A stretch of 64,000 bases of DNA from Pontederia crassipes. Its lineage: Eukaryota > Streptophyta > Magnoliopsida > Commelinales > Pontederiaceae. Numbering within the stretch: the first letter of the stretch is position 1; the number at the start of each line of letters is the position of its first letter. Location of the stretch: the NCBI GenBank assembly GCA_030549335.1, contig CM060195.1, forward strand, positions 27,594,874 to 27,658,873, written 5' to 3'. The position numbers were made by a program, and so were the translations under genes. Below the pieces are notes generated by a model that was given only the letters and a program-made list of their open reading frames with translations, was not told where the DNA came from and did not search any database. This document shows positions 34,321 to 46,493 of the stretch, piece by piece.

Positions 34321-35910
34321 TGTATGGTCACAAGGCACCAAGAGGAAGGAGGGGGAGTGAATTGGTATTTAAATCAAAAATATGAATTTCACGAAAATCG
34401 TCACGAAAGCTTAAAATCGATTCGCTAATGTTAAATCAAAACAATAGTAATCATATCACATGCATAATAAAGTAGACAGAAAAGGGAGGGAAAAAGATAA
34501 ACACAAAATGCATAGTGGTTTGTTGACGAGGTTCGGCCACATCTTAGCTTACGTCCTCACTTCGACTTGTCGGCCTCGAGATCGCCGAAATTTTCACTAA
34601 CACCCTTCCTTCATTCCAAATGGGGCAACTCTTGTCTTTTCTCCTTTTCAAGAGATAAGATACACCTCTTTTACTTATAAACTTTTACTCATCTTTTCTT
34701 CGCTCAAGAGGTAAGACACTCAGGTGCTAAACAACTATTACAATATCACAAGAACACTCAACAAACTCTCTTTTACAGTTCGGAACCTCACATAAGAATA
34801 AGAGAGAAAGAAATGAAATATTTGCAACTTGAAGCTAAAATATAGAATTCACAAATGTTCTTCTCATTTTTTCTTAAAAGTCTTTATCATTCCTACACCT
34901 TTGGGTCTTTTTTTAAAGTATTATTAACTCCATTTAGCCATTAGGAATTATTTCCTAAGTTTGGGACCAAGCATTTTGCACGCTAACCGGTCGACCGCTT
35001 TGCCCCACCGGTCGACCGATACACTTTCTTTTTAAAAAAATATGATCGTTGGTGAATTCTGCACTGGCTGATCAATTGGTACTTCGACTGTCATGGTCTC
35101 GACATTTTGCTCAGATGAAATTTATATTTTTTGTGTTGATCGGTCGACCGGTATCTCGATCGGCATCATCTGGGCACTTTGTTTGATTAAACTGGGCGAT
35201 TTCTGCACTTAGTGTCTGACCAGTTCATCATTCGTCAGATCGACCATCCTACATTATTTTGAGCATAAGTTTTTGTAAAGTTATATAAATGAGATGATTT
35301 TTTTATTTGGATATTCAACATTCATAAAAATCTAATGAGGTCATAATAAAAAATTGATTCAAAGTTCAGTATACAAAATTGTACATTTCAAATAAAATAT
35401 TTTAGACCTTTACTCTTTTATATATAACTTTTCATACTAGTATTCAAATGAGATGATATTTAATTCTATGAAAAGTTAACAATATTATCTATAACTTTTA
35501 TATCAATCTCTTGATCCAAGTCTTAGGATAGAATACTCAAATATTAAATGTAAGTTTAGCACATAAAAAAAATTTAATCTCTTGATCCAAGTCTTAGGAT
35601 AGAATACTCAAATATTAAATGTAAGTTTAGCACATAAAAAAAATTTAAATTTAACTTTTCGAGCTTTACTTAAACATAACGTTTTATGTGATTGTCCAAA
35701 TGAGATGATTCTTAATTCTCTACAAAGATAAGAGAATTATGTATAATTTTTATATTCACTCATTAATGTAAATCGCGTAGGAATATAAACAAATATTAAT
35801 CAAAAATTTACTACATGAAGCAACTTATTTATATATAATATAATTCTAATCTTTCAAAATTTATATCATTAAAATATAATTATATACAACATAAAAACTT
35901 TACTCCAACA
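34321..35910 (-). mobile_element. solo LTR, relative of the copia LTR at 24123, reverse orientation
   Basis: Begins TGTATGGTCACAAGGCACC and ends CTCCAACA, the reverse complement of a TGTTGG...CCTACA LTR. It has a perfect 5-bp target duplication CATAT (34316-34320 and 35911-35915). It shares with the LTR at 24123 the segments around GGTTCGGCCACATC, CATTCCAAATGGGG and CCGGTCGACCG. There is no internal region, so it arose by LTR-LTR recombination. It includes a perfect 71-bp tandem duplication (35505-35646). Confidence 0.82.
35505..35646. repeat. perfect 71-bp tandem duplication
   Basis: The unit starting AATCTCTTGATCCAAGTC and ending AAAAAAAATTT is present twice without mismatch (35505-35575, 35576-35646), so the duplication is recent or an assembly artefact. 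Confidence 0.9.
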
Positions 35911-35930
35911 CATATTACACCCTTTCTATA

Positions 35931-36222
35931 GAAGTTTGAAAGAAAGAATATATATGAGCATTTCAAAACGTCAAAGCATGCAAGATTAGACGTAATTATT
36001 CGACCAGGCGATGAAATATTAGAAAGACAACGACATATCCTTGAAATCTCTATCAACTTTTCTTTTCATCTAAACGCAGCTCATGATAAGAAGAAAAGAA
36101 AAAAAAAAGGAAGGATGATATACCTCTCTCCATTCCATGCGCATAATCCGTTGCAACCTTCTAATTGATCTCCTCCTGCCCACTTTGGACGGTGCTTCAT
36201 CTTTTGCTTCCCCCATAATTAA
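35931..36222. repeat. dispersed repeat copy B (partner at 6511-6830)
   Basis: Same orientation as copy A, with shared landmarks and without the 6610-6660 block. It starts 20 bases to the right of the solo LTR. Confidence 0.7.
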
Positions 36223-36827
36223 TATTCCCTTTAGATATTTATCTAATTATTCTTTTAGTTTTAGTTGTATTAATACACATGATGCATCACATTGTTTTCT
36301 TGGATAATATATAATCACGGTATAAAACGCAAGATTCAAAAGTGCATATTACGGGTCTGGAGTTTTGTAACATTTTTTTTAACCTTGTTTTCTCAACTTT
36401 TTTGGAATTTTGATGATGAAAAAAATTAATGAATGGAAAAAGAATCAAACGTCACGAGAAAATGCTAAGGTTTTATTTGCCATCAATAATTGTCAGAGTG
36501 GCTTTTATTAATTAATAGTTGGTAATATTCCGATTAACGATTAATGCTGCAACAATCTACTAATTGAATTAAGAAAATTGAAAAGGTTAATCATATTATT
36601 ATCCATTTTAATTGTTAGGATAAAATAAGAAACAAAATTTCAAATTTTATTGTACTTTCCTAAATGTGTTTTAACTTTTTTTTACTAGACTAAGTAATTC
36701 GATATTTGAACAAGTGTAAAAAAAATGAATTATAATTTTTTAGTTTTACTTCCTTAAATAAAGACTCATGCAAGGATCAAAGTTAGTACTATTAGAATGC
36801 CTTCCATCGATTTTGAAAGGCAATATT
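36223..36827. other. AT-rich noncoding DNA
   Basis: Nothing recognised. Confidence 0.45.
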
Positions 36828-39005
36828 TGTAACAACCCTAAAAAAAAGAGATTAAAGACAAAACCATACGGAATTAGGAAGGAACGGCCAACTAGATAAG
36901 ATAAATGCTAAGAATATAACTATTATGAAACGTATAGGAAATCACAGCAGAAAAAAAAATCCGGATATTAGGATTAGAGGAGAAAGAATCAAATAATGCT
37001 TTTGAAACCTCTCCCTCTCGGTTGGTCTCTCCTCTTCACGCACATGCTGTAAGGGAAGAATCTTCCTTGGCTTATCATGTGCAAGGGTCCTGTTGGAGGA
37101 GATCGGCCAAGGGAAGAGGCAGCAGCATAGAGAGAAGAGAGCCCATCATCGTTATTGAATTTCGACGACCCAGTAAGGACAATCGCGAGTAGAAGTGGGT
37201 AAATTGAAATCACCTTGCATAACTTGAATAGATTAAATCCTCTTTGTTATGGGTGGTTCATGTTAAACGAATGAAGGATTATGAAAGTCTCGTGAAAGGA
37301 AATTCGATTTGCTTTGCTTTTCTCTTTTATTGTATAATTATTGACCAATTGCTTGTAGGATTTGATTCTGATTGTTGTTGTTCTACCTTATTCATTGTTA
37401 GGATGTAGAAATTATATTGTGATGATACTCTATTGAAGTTTTAGGAATTTCACGACTGAAACTTATCGGAAAACCCCCGCAGTCACGGCCGTGCCACCCT
37501 CCTGGCACGCACGTGCCGCCGCCATCACGGCCGTGCCGTCCCTATTATACGATCGTTCCACGATCGAGTTGTCGGTTGAGCCATTAAGTACAAAATCGGT
37601 TGACCGGCTCCTTTGAATCGGTCGACCGCCCTCATGATTAGGCATGGTCGTGCCATCCATCTGGCACGTTCGTGCCATCACTCGACCAAACTCAAGTAAA
37701 GATCAGTCGGTCGGAGACTGTTTCTCAAACCGTCACGACCTTGCCACATCTTTGGCACGCCCATGTCATGACCAAATTCTCAGTCGAGCGACTAAGCACA
37801 AAACCGATCGATCGACCCCCTTGAACTGGTCGACCGCCCTCATACTCCGTCATGGTCATGCCACCTTATGGCATGCCCATGCCACCTTATGGCATGCCCA
37901 TGCCACCCTCTGCATACTCCTAGCATGCATGTGCCACGACCCGACCATGCCATTCCCATCGGCACGGCCATGCCACAATGATGTCATGGCCTTGCCAAGC
38001 TACAGAAGAGCCTCTGATTTCATTCATACATTTCCCTTGATCCTGATTTGAATGTTGTCGGTTTACCTTACGATTAATCATGATTATGACTTATTTTAAT
38101 GTCATGACCTCACCGAGATCCATACCAGATGAAGACATGAATTCTTTTACTAATTTACTTTCCTACTGATTTTATTGCCTCAATTGTATGAAGAACAATG
38201 AATAACAAGTTTCTAAAGTGATTAATAAGTTAAGATGGAAGATGAATAATGAGTTTTTCAGTCTAAGCTAAGTGCCTCGAGATAAGGAGTATTGTTTGCT
38301 CGGCATACTCCAAGAATTTAAAGGCACCATGATTTCTAAGTATGATACAAGATTAAAAAGTATGGATAAGTAAAGCAAGCATGATACAAGATTAAGAAGT
38401 ATGGATAAGTAAAGTAAGCATGAATATCAAGTCAAGTTATTGTTATTATCTATGTTATGACTTTCAAGCATGTTATTAATCTAAGCTTACCATGTACCAT
38501 CTGACTCTATTGATTATTAGCATTTATTGATATCTCATATTATGACTTATGATGATTCTATGTTCCATCTTCCGCTCAAGATAAATACATCATTCAATCT
38601 CTTATTTATGCTATTTAATGTTACATTGTATATCTTTATGTTTCCCCACTAGGCTTACGGGGGAAGGTCCTCCCCTGTGTTTAATATTCACAGGGCAAAG
38701 TCAGGGATGGTGTTGAGTTGGTATGATACGACAATGCTCAAGCGACTAGAAAGCACATGAACAACATGACCCATTTAGTTGTTTATTTTCCTTCCGCAGT
38801 TATGAACTCATGATGTATCCACTTTCTAGACTTCCACACTTAATATCATCATTTTCTTTATTTTCTTTATCTTTATACTTTCTTCCGCTGTTGTGTCTCG
38901 ATTCTTGATTGAGACTTGGTCAATATCATGGTCAAAGTCATAGCGTTCGTAGCATTCCCAGGTTGATCTTTTTCACGTGGCGTGAGTCGATTTGGGGACA
39001 TTACA
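36828..39005 (+). mobile_element. solo LTR, probably Ty3/gypsy, 2.18 kb
   Basis: Starts TGTAACAACCC, a common start of plant gypsy LTRs, and ends GGGGACATTACA. The target duplication ATATT is perfect (36823-36827 and 39006-39010). It has no internal coding region. Inside, 37480-38040 is a GC-rich block with many versions of GGCACGGCCATGCCAC and of CGGTCGACCG, and 38640-38720 has CCCCACTAGGCTTACGGGGG, typical of gypsy LTRs. Open frames in it are low-value and are not called genes. Confidence 0.85.
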
Positions 39006-39239
39006 ATATTAATAACCACCAATTGGTTAAACAAGTTTTAATTAGTTGTAATGTTCACTTATGCTACCACTTTTTATATAATCATTCAGGCTATTCAACT
39101 TTGTTAGGTAAGTTAATTTAAGATGAGTGGGTTAGGGTGGTGGAATGAGGATTGGAAGGTTAGATGAATGTTTATAAAAAATTATATTTGGATATGAATT
39201 AATAGAATTGAATGAGTTACTATAATTCATTATTTGTTT

Positions 39240-39878
39240 AGATAAATTTCACCAAATACTCTTTAACTTTGAACACTATCCCAACGTTACCTCAAACTTT
39301 ACTTTATAATAAGATTGTCCTTCATTTTTTAACTTATTTCACCAACTACCCTTTTGACCTTTGATCGGCGATTTTCGATCACGCTATTGGCGACCACGCG
39401 ATGATTTTCTCTCTCCTCCACGCAAGCAGCCATTCGATGTGGCGTCACTTTAAAATAAAATAATATTAAAGAAATTTAAAAAATGAGGCGGAGCAGGAGA
39501 AGGGTCCCCCCAACCCCCTCTGCGACAACCATTTATGAGATCTTTACTTGAGCTGACGAGCGTAGTGGGGGATCTCGCTCCCCTACTGTGACCTCCGGCG
39601 AGGTTGCCCCCTGCCTCCTTCTTTGTGCACGCCGGAGGGCATAGGGAATCCCCCCTTTTCCTACGCCAGCAAGCGTAGGGATGGGGGTCACTCGGCGGAC
39701 CCTCTTTCTCTCGTCGTACTTGTGCTCACCGACGACTCCCCATTTTTTACCTTTTTATTATTTTTAATATTATTTTATTTTTTATTGATGCCATGAAGGA
39801 CAATGTAGTTACAACGTGAGGTTAGAGAGTAGCGCTGAGCAAACGTCAAAGTTAAAGGGCATTTAGTGAAATTTATCC
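39240..39878. mobile_element. Mutator-like MITE
   Basis: Terminal inverted repeats of about 32 bp: AGATAAATTTCACCAAATAC at the left, and the reverse complement GGATAAATTTCACTAAATGC at the right, both continuing CCTTTAACTTTGA-like. The flanks are TTATTTGTTT and TTATTTCTTT, a roughly 10-bp duplication with one mismatch, near the 9-10 bp of Mutator-like elements. The centre is GC-rich and noncoding. Confidence 0.7.
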
Positions 39879-39889
39879 TTATTTCTTTG

Positions 39890-42240
39890 GATGTAATTTT
39901 ATTGCATGTGTTAGGAAAGGTTAAATTAGTTAAATATTTTTATTATCTTTAAGAAGATTTTATTTCTTTCTATGTAAAGTGAGAAGAAAAGCGTAAAATA
40001 AGAATAATAATTTCTAACCTCTCGAAATTTAGTAGATTTAATTTTAAGTCATCTGATAAGCTACTAAACACCAACCTAACATTAGTTAAACTTTTTTATG
40101 CATTGAATTTATAACAAATAAATTTGCTAGTAAGTGCACTAGTCGAGAGTGTCGAACCCACAAGGAATTAGTTAAATATAATCTATCTCAATAATCTACT
40201 ATAAGAAGAAAAGGGTTTTATGATAAAAAAATAGAAAATTAAAGGTGTAGAAAATAAATGATAAGTAAAATAAAATAAATTGATCTTGGGCCTTGAGAAT
40301 TATGGATGATTAATGTAAAGATAAATGTGTATGATTCTCTATAATAGTGGAGTTATAAAAGAAAACAATAAATTTGATACTTAAGATGGATTAGAAGTAC
40401 CTAAAGTATAGATCTCTCAAGATGAGTAAATCAAATTACCTTAACGTCTAATAAAATTAATAATAGCAAATGACGAGTCAATTACTAATCTTACATAGAG
40501 TTAAGATGCATTAATATGTATCTTCTATGCTATTATTCACCCATAAATCTGGACAGAATAATAGATTGTACGAAATTCAACACAAACGATGAGTTATCGA
40601 ATACGTGTTATGTATGCTTCAACTTAAAAGTAAAAGATCAATTATCAAAAGAATGATAATTTTTTAAACTAATAATTCCTCCTGCAAGTTTGTAATATAA
40701 TCTTAGAAATCAAATCACTTATAAAAAAGCAATGAACTCAGCATGCATAATCAAAAGAAACCGAAAAGTTTAATTAACTTAACTAATAATAGGATTCAAA
40801 CAGTTTTCTTTCTTGAAAAGAATATAAAATTTCTATTACATAAATAATAAAATATAAGACTAGGTAAAAGAGCATCCAAACATATGATAGAAGAATAATT
40901 TATAGCCTTCGGGACCTCTGGATCGTTGCGCAATACAAATGACGAGTAGCTACGTAATCTTCTCCTTTGGTTGATCTTCGAACTTCAAAATTCCTTCTCT
41001 GCAATAAGGCACGAATTCCTAAGTCTCAAGCACTCAAAACACCACCAAGTACCACGTTTTCTATCTTCTAAGGCTTTTATTTATAGCCTTTAGGTGTCCC
41101 AAAGGTTTTGATAAAGTTTCAATTTGATTGAGAGTCTTTTTATGATAAAACAATAAAAATTCGGAAAAGACTTTGATTGGACTTTAAAATCATAAAAAAA
41201 CTTCTTCAAATTTGAATAAATATGTCTCCTAATGATCACTGGGATTTATGGTATGATTTAGAGTTGATTTGCAGTTAAAATTCTCAAGAAAATTTTAAGA
41301 AATGTCAAAATCAACCTTTGAAATGCCCCATTACAGCCCTATAGCGGCCTGAATATGGCTTTTCACAATCCATAACATTGATTTCATGGCTCTTATAATG
41401 TCTAAATCGGAGTAAAAGTACTTTTAACACCACGTAACATTTTGATCACGGTCCGTAACTCGAGCAAGCTTTTTGGGCGAAACTGGGGATTTAACCGGCC
41501 GTTACATACCTCTCATGGTCCGTTATATTCATTTCAGCCTTAGTGGCCTTTACTAATTTTCAATTTTTGGCTCCATTTTTAACTTCGATTTGAGTGTCAT
41601 TTTCTCCGGTGGCTTCCTAACTCTTTTCTCTTATTTTTTTTCTTCAATAAAACAAAGAATTTAAGTAGATTTCTATTTTTATAAAATTAAAGCAAATAAA
41701 ACCATAAATTGATGCATGCTATATGAAAATTAATAGAAATATGATTAAGTGCATGGATAATTATATGTTGTACTTTGCATGCATCAAATTCCCCCAAGTT
41801 TAGATACTTGCTTGTCCTCAAGCAATATTCAAAGCAAAGCTCCAATCAAAATGGTTAATCATCGCTTCCACCTTGTCATTCAACTACTCTTCTTAGCACT
41901 GGATTTTATACATCCATCGCCTGTGTCTTACCACTTTTCATAATAACCTAGCTTTGTGAAATTTCTGAACCAAAGACATTTTTAAACTCCTCCAAATTCA
42001 GCTCTGAGTAATGAGAAAATAATTCTTGAAAATAAAAATATCAATGTTGAATATAGAAGTGTAACATGAGCTTTTATTCATTAATTGGTATTATATTTCT
42101 TCACTTAGAAACTTTTCATCACCATTCATTTTTTTCACTTCTTTTTCTTTTCACTTTCTTTTTCTGATTTAGTAGTGATGTGCTTCTCCATATTACGCGT
42201 GTTTTGTGGTGTTCGATGTTTCTATTAGGATTGTACTTCT
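39890..42240. other. noncoding retroelement-like DNA
   Basis: No conserved protein. Two landmarks are typical of the noncoding part of plant LTR retroelements: AGTCGAGAGTGTCGAACCCA (about 40141) and AAATTCCCCCAAGTTTAGAT followed by ACTTGCTTGTCCTCAAG (41788-41823). No LTR ends were found. The classification is tentative. Confidence 0.35.
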
Positions 42241-42249
42241 TGAAGAGCC

Positions 42250-44930
42250 ATCTACAACCAACAACTTTCATTTGAGGAGAGTAAGGCACAAGCGTCTATG
42301 ATCCATTACGAACTAATGCATTGAATTTGTCGGACATGGGTGTGTGCTAGTGTTGCTCCTTGTTAGCATCAGAAAAACAAATGTGAGGTTGTGATAAGGT
42401 GGCATAATTAGTGCTTTTAGGCCAGCAAAAAGTTTATAGTTCAATTGTTTACATGAGCAAAGATTGTGTTGTGGTGAAGGAGGTGCAAGTGGTGGGAAAT
42501 GGGTGGGGTGTTAGTGGGACTAGGGATGGTTGTAGGGGAAGAGGACATGGAAGACTCTTGGTAATTAGCTGAGGTGGAGAGTGGAGAAACAAAAAACCAC
42601 AAATAAGAAGGGGAGAGTGATGGTGGGTTTGTTATAGTTGGCAATTTGAATGGAAATGTTACTTCATCAAATTGGATGTGTTGTGTAATATATATGTGAC
42701 CAGTTTTCTTGTGAAGACAGTGATAACCAAAGATGTGGTGAATAACCGATGAAGGTACATGGAAGGGAACAAGTGGCAAATTTGTGACTATTGTAAGGGT
42801 GGTGAAAGGATAGACTGCGCAACCAAAGACTCGGAGAAAATTATAGTTAGGTTGTTTGTTGCAAAGACAATAGTAGGGTGATACATGTTGAAGAATGGGT
42901 ATGGGCAATCAGTTGATTAGGTGTACAATAGTTTCAATAGAAAAATGCCAATAACGAAGTGGCATGGCAGCATCAGTAAGCATGGTGAGGGCTGTTTCTA
43001 CAACATGCCAAATTTTACGCTTCATTGTACCATTTTGTTCACATGCGTGGGAATTGGAGAGATGATGGGCGATGCCACGCGTTCGAAGATAAGGTGCAAG
43101 AGAAATGAATTTGCCTCCACGGTTTGTTGTGTTAATAATTGAGTGTTGAATTGTTGTTCAAGATAAGCATGAAGCCATGGAAACAAATTAGAACATTTAT
43201 TTGCAATCGGAAACACCAAGAAAATTGACTAAAATAGTCGACAAAAAATACAACGATGGCCAGCAGCGATACCTGTAGAGACAACCTGCAGGGAGAAGAG
43301 CTTGAATTATTAGTGGAAGAGAGGTAGAGTCTGTGGCTGTCTTGTAGACAATCAGCAGTGAGCAATAGAAGCAGCAGGTGAGTAGGGAAGTTGATGATGC
43401 TTGAGAACTGTTTGAACATTTCGGCTATTGGGATGTCCTAAACGTGCATGCCAAGTAGTGGTGGTAGTGTAAGCAACAAGCTGTGATGACAACAGGAGAA
43501 GATGGTATAAGCCATCTTTAGTTCTTCCATGAACAAGTGGGTTCTGGGTGATTTGATCCTTTCACAGGAAAGGAAGAAGGATCAAACTAAAAAAAACAAT
43601 CATTATCTTTTGCAAACTGCCTTAACGAAAGGAGAGTTTTAGTTATATGAGAGACATGTAATATGTTTCGCAATTGTAATGTCATATGCGGGATAGTAAT
43701 AGAGGTGGTACCGATGTGCGCGATGGGGAGCATGTCATTTCCAACTTGAACATGCTCATTTCCATGATAGAGATCAACAGATTGTAGGGAATTGTGGTTG
43801 GGAGTTGTATGGTGGGTTGCCCCGGCGTTTGGGAATCGGTTGTGGTAGTCACCAAGGATGGACATTGTTGGCGACGTGTGCTTGGAGTTGGATGGATCCT
43901 TGGTGATGATGGCGGCAATTCTAGGGGTTGTGTCCATACGCTCTGCAAAGAGAGCAAGGTTCATGGCAAAGGTTGCTCACACGTCCATGGCCGTGACCCC
44001 AATTGCAGTTCCCCCACAACCTCGTGAAGCACTATTGGAGAAGCAGTGAGATGCACAGTTGTAGGGAACTGCTATGTCTGCCTTGTGGCTTGGAGGCAAA
44101 TTTCTTGGTTCCTGAGGGTACTATGGAGCTCTAGGAATGTTATAGGTGTATTCTTGGAAGATAAGAAAATCACAGTGATGTTGAAATCTAGATGTAGGTT
44201 ATTAAGTAAAATGGCATTGAAAGTGGAGATGAAAAGGGGTTGTCCAGCGCCAGCTAGTTCATCGGCGAAGTATTTCGCTTGCCGGAGAAAGGAATTAACA
44301 GAGGAATTTCCTTATTTTAAGTTTTGTGATACATCTTAATTTGGAGGAGATGTGCTTCAATGGGTGAACCATATGCTTGCTCTAGTGCTAGCCAGACATC
44401 TTGCGATGTGGAGAGGCCAACTACAAGTGGCATGACCTCTTCTAGGAGAGAGGCAAGAAGCCAACTCATTAAGAGTTGATCTCGATGTTTCCAAATAGTT
44501 AGACTAAGAAGAAGACGAGTCGAGACAAGGAAGTGAACCGTTGAGAAAGCCTTCAAGCTCGAAGCTATTAATAAGAGGCATCAACTAAGTTTTCCAAAGT
44601 AGATAGTTTGAGGAAGTTAACTTGGGAGAAAGAAAATGTTGGATGTTACTGAAGGAAGGGAATGTTATTTTGATGTTGTTTTCCAAAGGATGTTATTTTC
44701 ATTTGTCTTGGTGGCTGTGGAGGATTGGGAGAAAGGAAATGATGCCATGTTGAGTTGGGGAGGTAGATGGCTCTGGTACCAACTTGAGGTAATGAAAAAT
44801 TTGATTTGCTACAACAGATTACAATATGTATATATATTGGTTATGTTGATGACTCTAAAATTTCCATATGAATCAGGTTGTTTTGTTGGAGAGCAGTGCT
44901 CAAATCACGTTGTGGTTGTGGACTAGGTTA
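42250..44930 (-). mobile_element. Ty1/copia retrotransposon remnant
   Basis: Read leftward: a primer-binding site TTGGTACCAGAGCC (about 44770-44783); gag YLLWKT, then KHRDQLLMSWLLASLLEEVM and SQDVWLALEQAYGSP (44340-44620); protease region NAGATHHTTPNHNSLQSVD, HVGNDMLPIAHIG, LLSLRQFAKDNDCFF (43590-43850); degenerate integrase with FFVDYFSQFSW and HACEQNGTMKRK (42950-43250); then FLRVFGCAVYPF and HKKTGHIYITQHIQFDE (42650-42840), a linker rich in Ser/Thr/Pro, and loss of recognisable reverse transcriptase. Many frameshifts and stops are present. No complete LTR was found. Confidence 0.78.
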
Positions 44931-44997
44931 TCAGGAGCACTAGTTCAAATAATACATTCACTCATCTCTCAGCCAGCCCACTTTGGATCATTGATTC

Positions 44998-45170
44998 ATT
45001 ATGGTCACTTGGAGAACCTCACGACGATTATCCACCTCAATCACCATGTCATTGACAAGAAGCTCAACGTTGTTCCCGTCGGTGTCACTGGGGCTGCGAA
45101 TTGTCCGCAACCGACGAAAGGGATAAGGGCATTATGCAGGTTGATCAACTCCCTCATCTCCCACTTTTAG
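44998..45170. repeat. dispersed repeat shared with 30571-30750
   Basis: See the partner copy. It lies just outside the primer-binding site end of the copia remnant, so it may be part of a broken LTR or an older insertion. Confidence 0.5.
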
Positions 45171-45429
45171 GGTCTTACGCGATTGTCAAGAGGGAGGATA
45201 TGCTGGCTGCAACATCATAGAGGACCTGTTGAGAAGCTGAGGGGCATGGGGACCATTGAAGGGCTCCGGCTCTGGCTGAACACCAATGGGCATCCTGTAG
45301 TACCTGGCGGCATGGTTGGGCAGAGCAATGTTTGGGTGTCACTTACGTGAGCAAGCTGGTAGAAGGGAAATGCATGGGCACATATCTCACCTCCAATAAT
45401 CTCGATCATTTGTGATCATTTTGTTGGAA

Positions 45430-46440
45430 AATAACACATAATAAACTCTTGGCATACAATAATAAGCTAAAATTTGAACCAAATAACTATCTTTAAACAA
45501 TTCAAATCTTTTATTGGTTATGAGTATTTCTTTAAGTTAATTTGTGTGACTGATATGCAATATGATAGATGTGTTAAGACATATACTTTAACTTGAATTG
45601 TTAGATTGCATAAAATGGCAGAATTTCCCTTGACACAATGTTATCTCAAAAAATCCTAAAGTCAAAATAAATAAAATTTTGATAATTATTCCTTTATATT
45701 ATAGTATGCTAAAGGAGATTTTTAATACATTGTAGGTAGGGGTATCACTGGTTGGGTCGAGTTGGATCCAACCCGACCTGTGAACAAATTCGATCTGACC
45801 TAATCAAATTTGATTAGGTCGGATCAAGGCCCATATGGGCAGAAAATTTGACCAAATCCGACTCGACTCAGGTTGGGTGGTCGGGTCACCCGACTACCTT
45901 TTTTTTCTTTTTTTTAAATTTTTTTCTTACTTTATATATTTATTTTAATATAAAATTTATTTAATAATTATTAAAAATATAAAATATATTTTCTGAATAT
46001 TTGAATATTATTTCTAGAATTAAAATATTTTATTTTACTATTTTTAAAATTTTAAATTAAGTATAGAATTAAAATTAAGTAAAAAAATATTAAAAAAATC
46101 AAGTCACGGAATTGAGATTTTCCAACTCGTATCCAACTCGAACCCTCGTCGGGTTGGATTCGGATCGGGTCGAGTCCCTCCCGACCACGATGGTTCAGGT
46201 CAAGTCGGGTCGTCGAGTTCGATCAACACCCCTAATTGTAGGTGTAATCTCAATTAGGTAAAATGAAGGTGAAAAAATGAAAAAAGCAAAAAAAAAATAT
46301 CTTTTTTTGTTTTTCAAACAAATTAAAATTTTGGTTTCTTTGAAATTTATTTTTTTAAAAAAAATATTTTACTTGAACCCAAATGAAGGATAATTTTGCA
46401 TTTACATGTAATACTTTAAATAAATGAAAAAAATAAAATA
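45430..46440. other. LTR-like remnant containing a hAT insertion
   Basis: The flanks of the hAT element (45555-45736 and 46235-46275) are homologous to 22225-22490, which lacks the insertion. No coding frame. Confidence 0.5.
45737..46234. mobile_element. hAT-type MITE, GGGTCGGGT family, copy 2
   Basis: Ends TAGGGGTATCA and (reverse complement) TAGGGGTGTTGA, with a perfect 8-bp target duplication ATTGTAGG (45729-45736 and 46235-46242). The arms carry inverted CGGGTTGGATCC/GGGTCGAGTTGG-type sequence around an AT-rich centre. Confidence 0.85.
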
Positions 46441-46493
46441 AATGGTCATAATATTCCGTTGTACTCATAGTCCCAAAGCCCCACTAGAAGTTA

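Noticed and set aside
36989-38051. Open frames of 70-135 codons within the solo LTR
   Set aside because: They lie in LTR sequence and consist of repeat-derived text; no protein family is visible.
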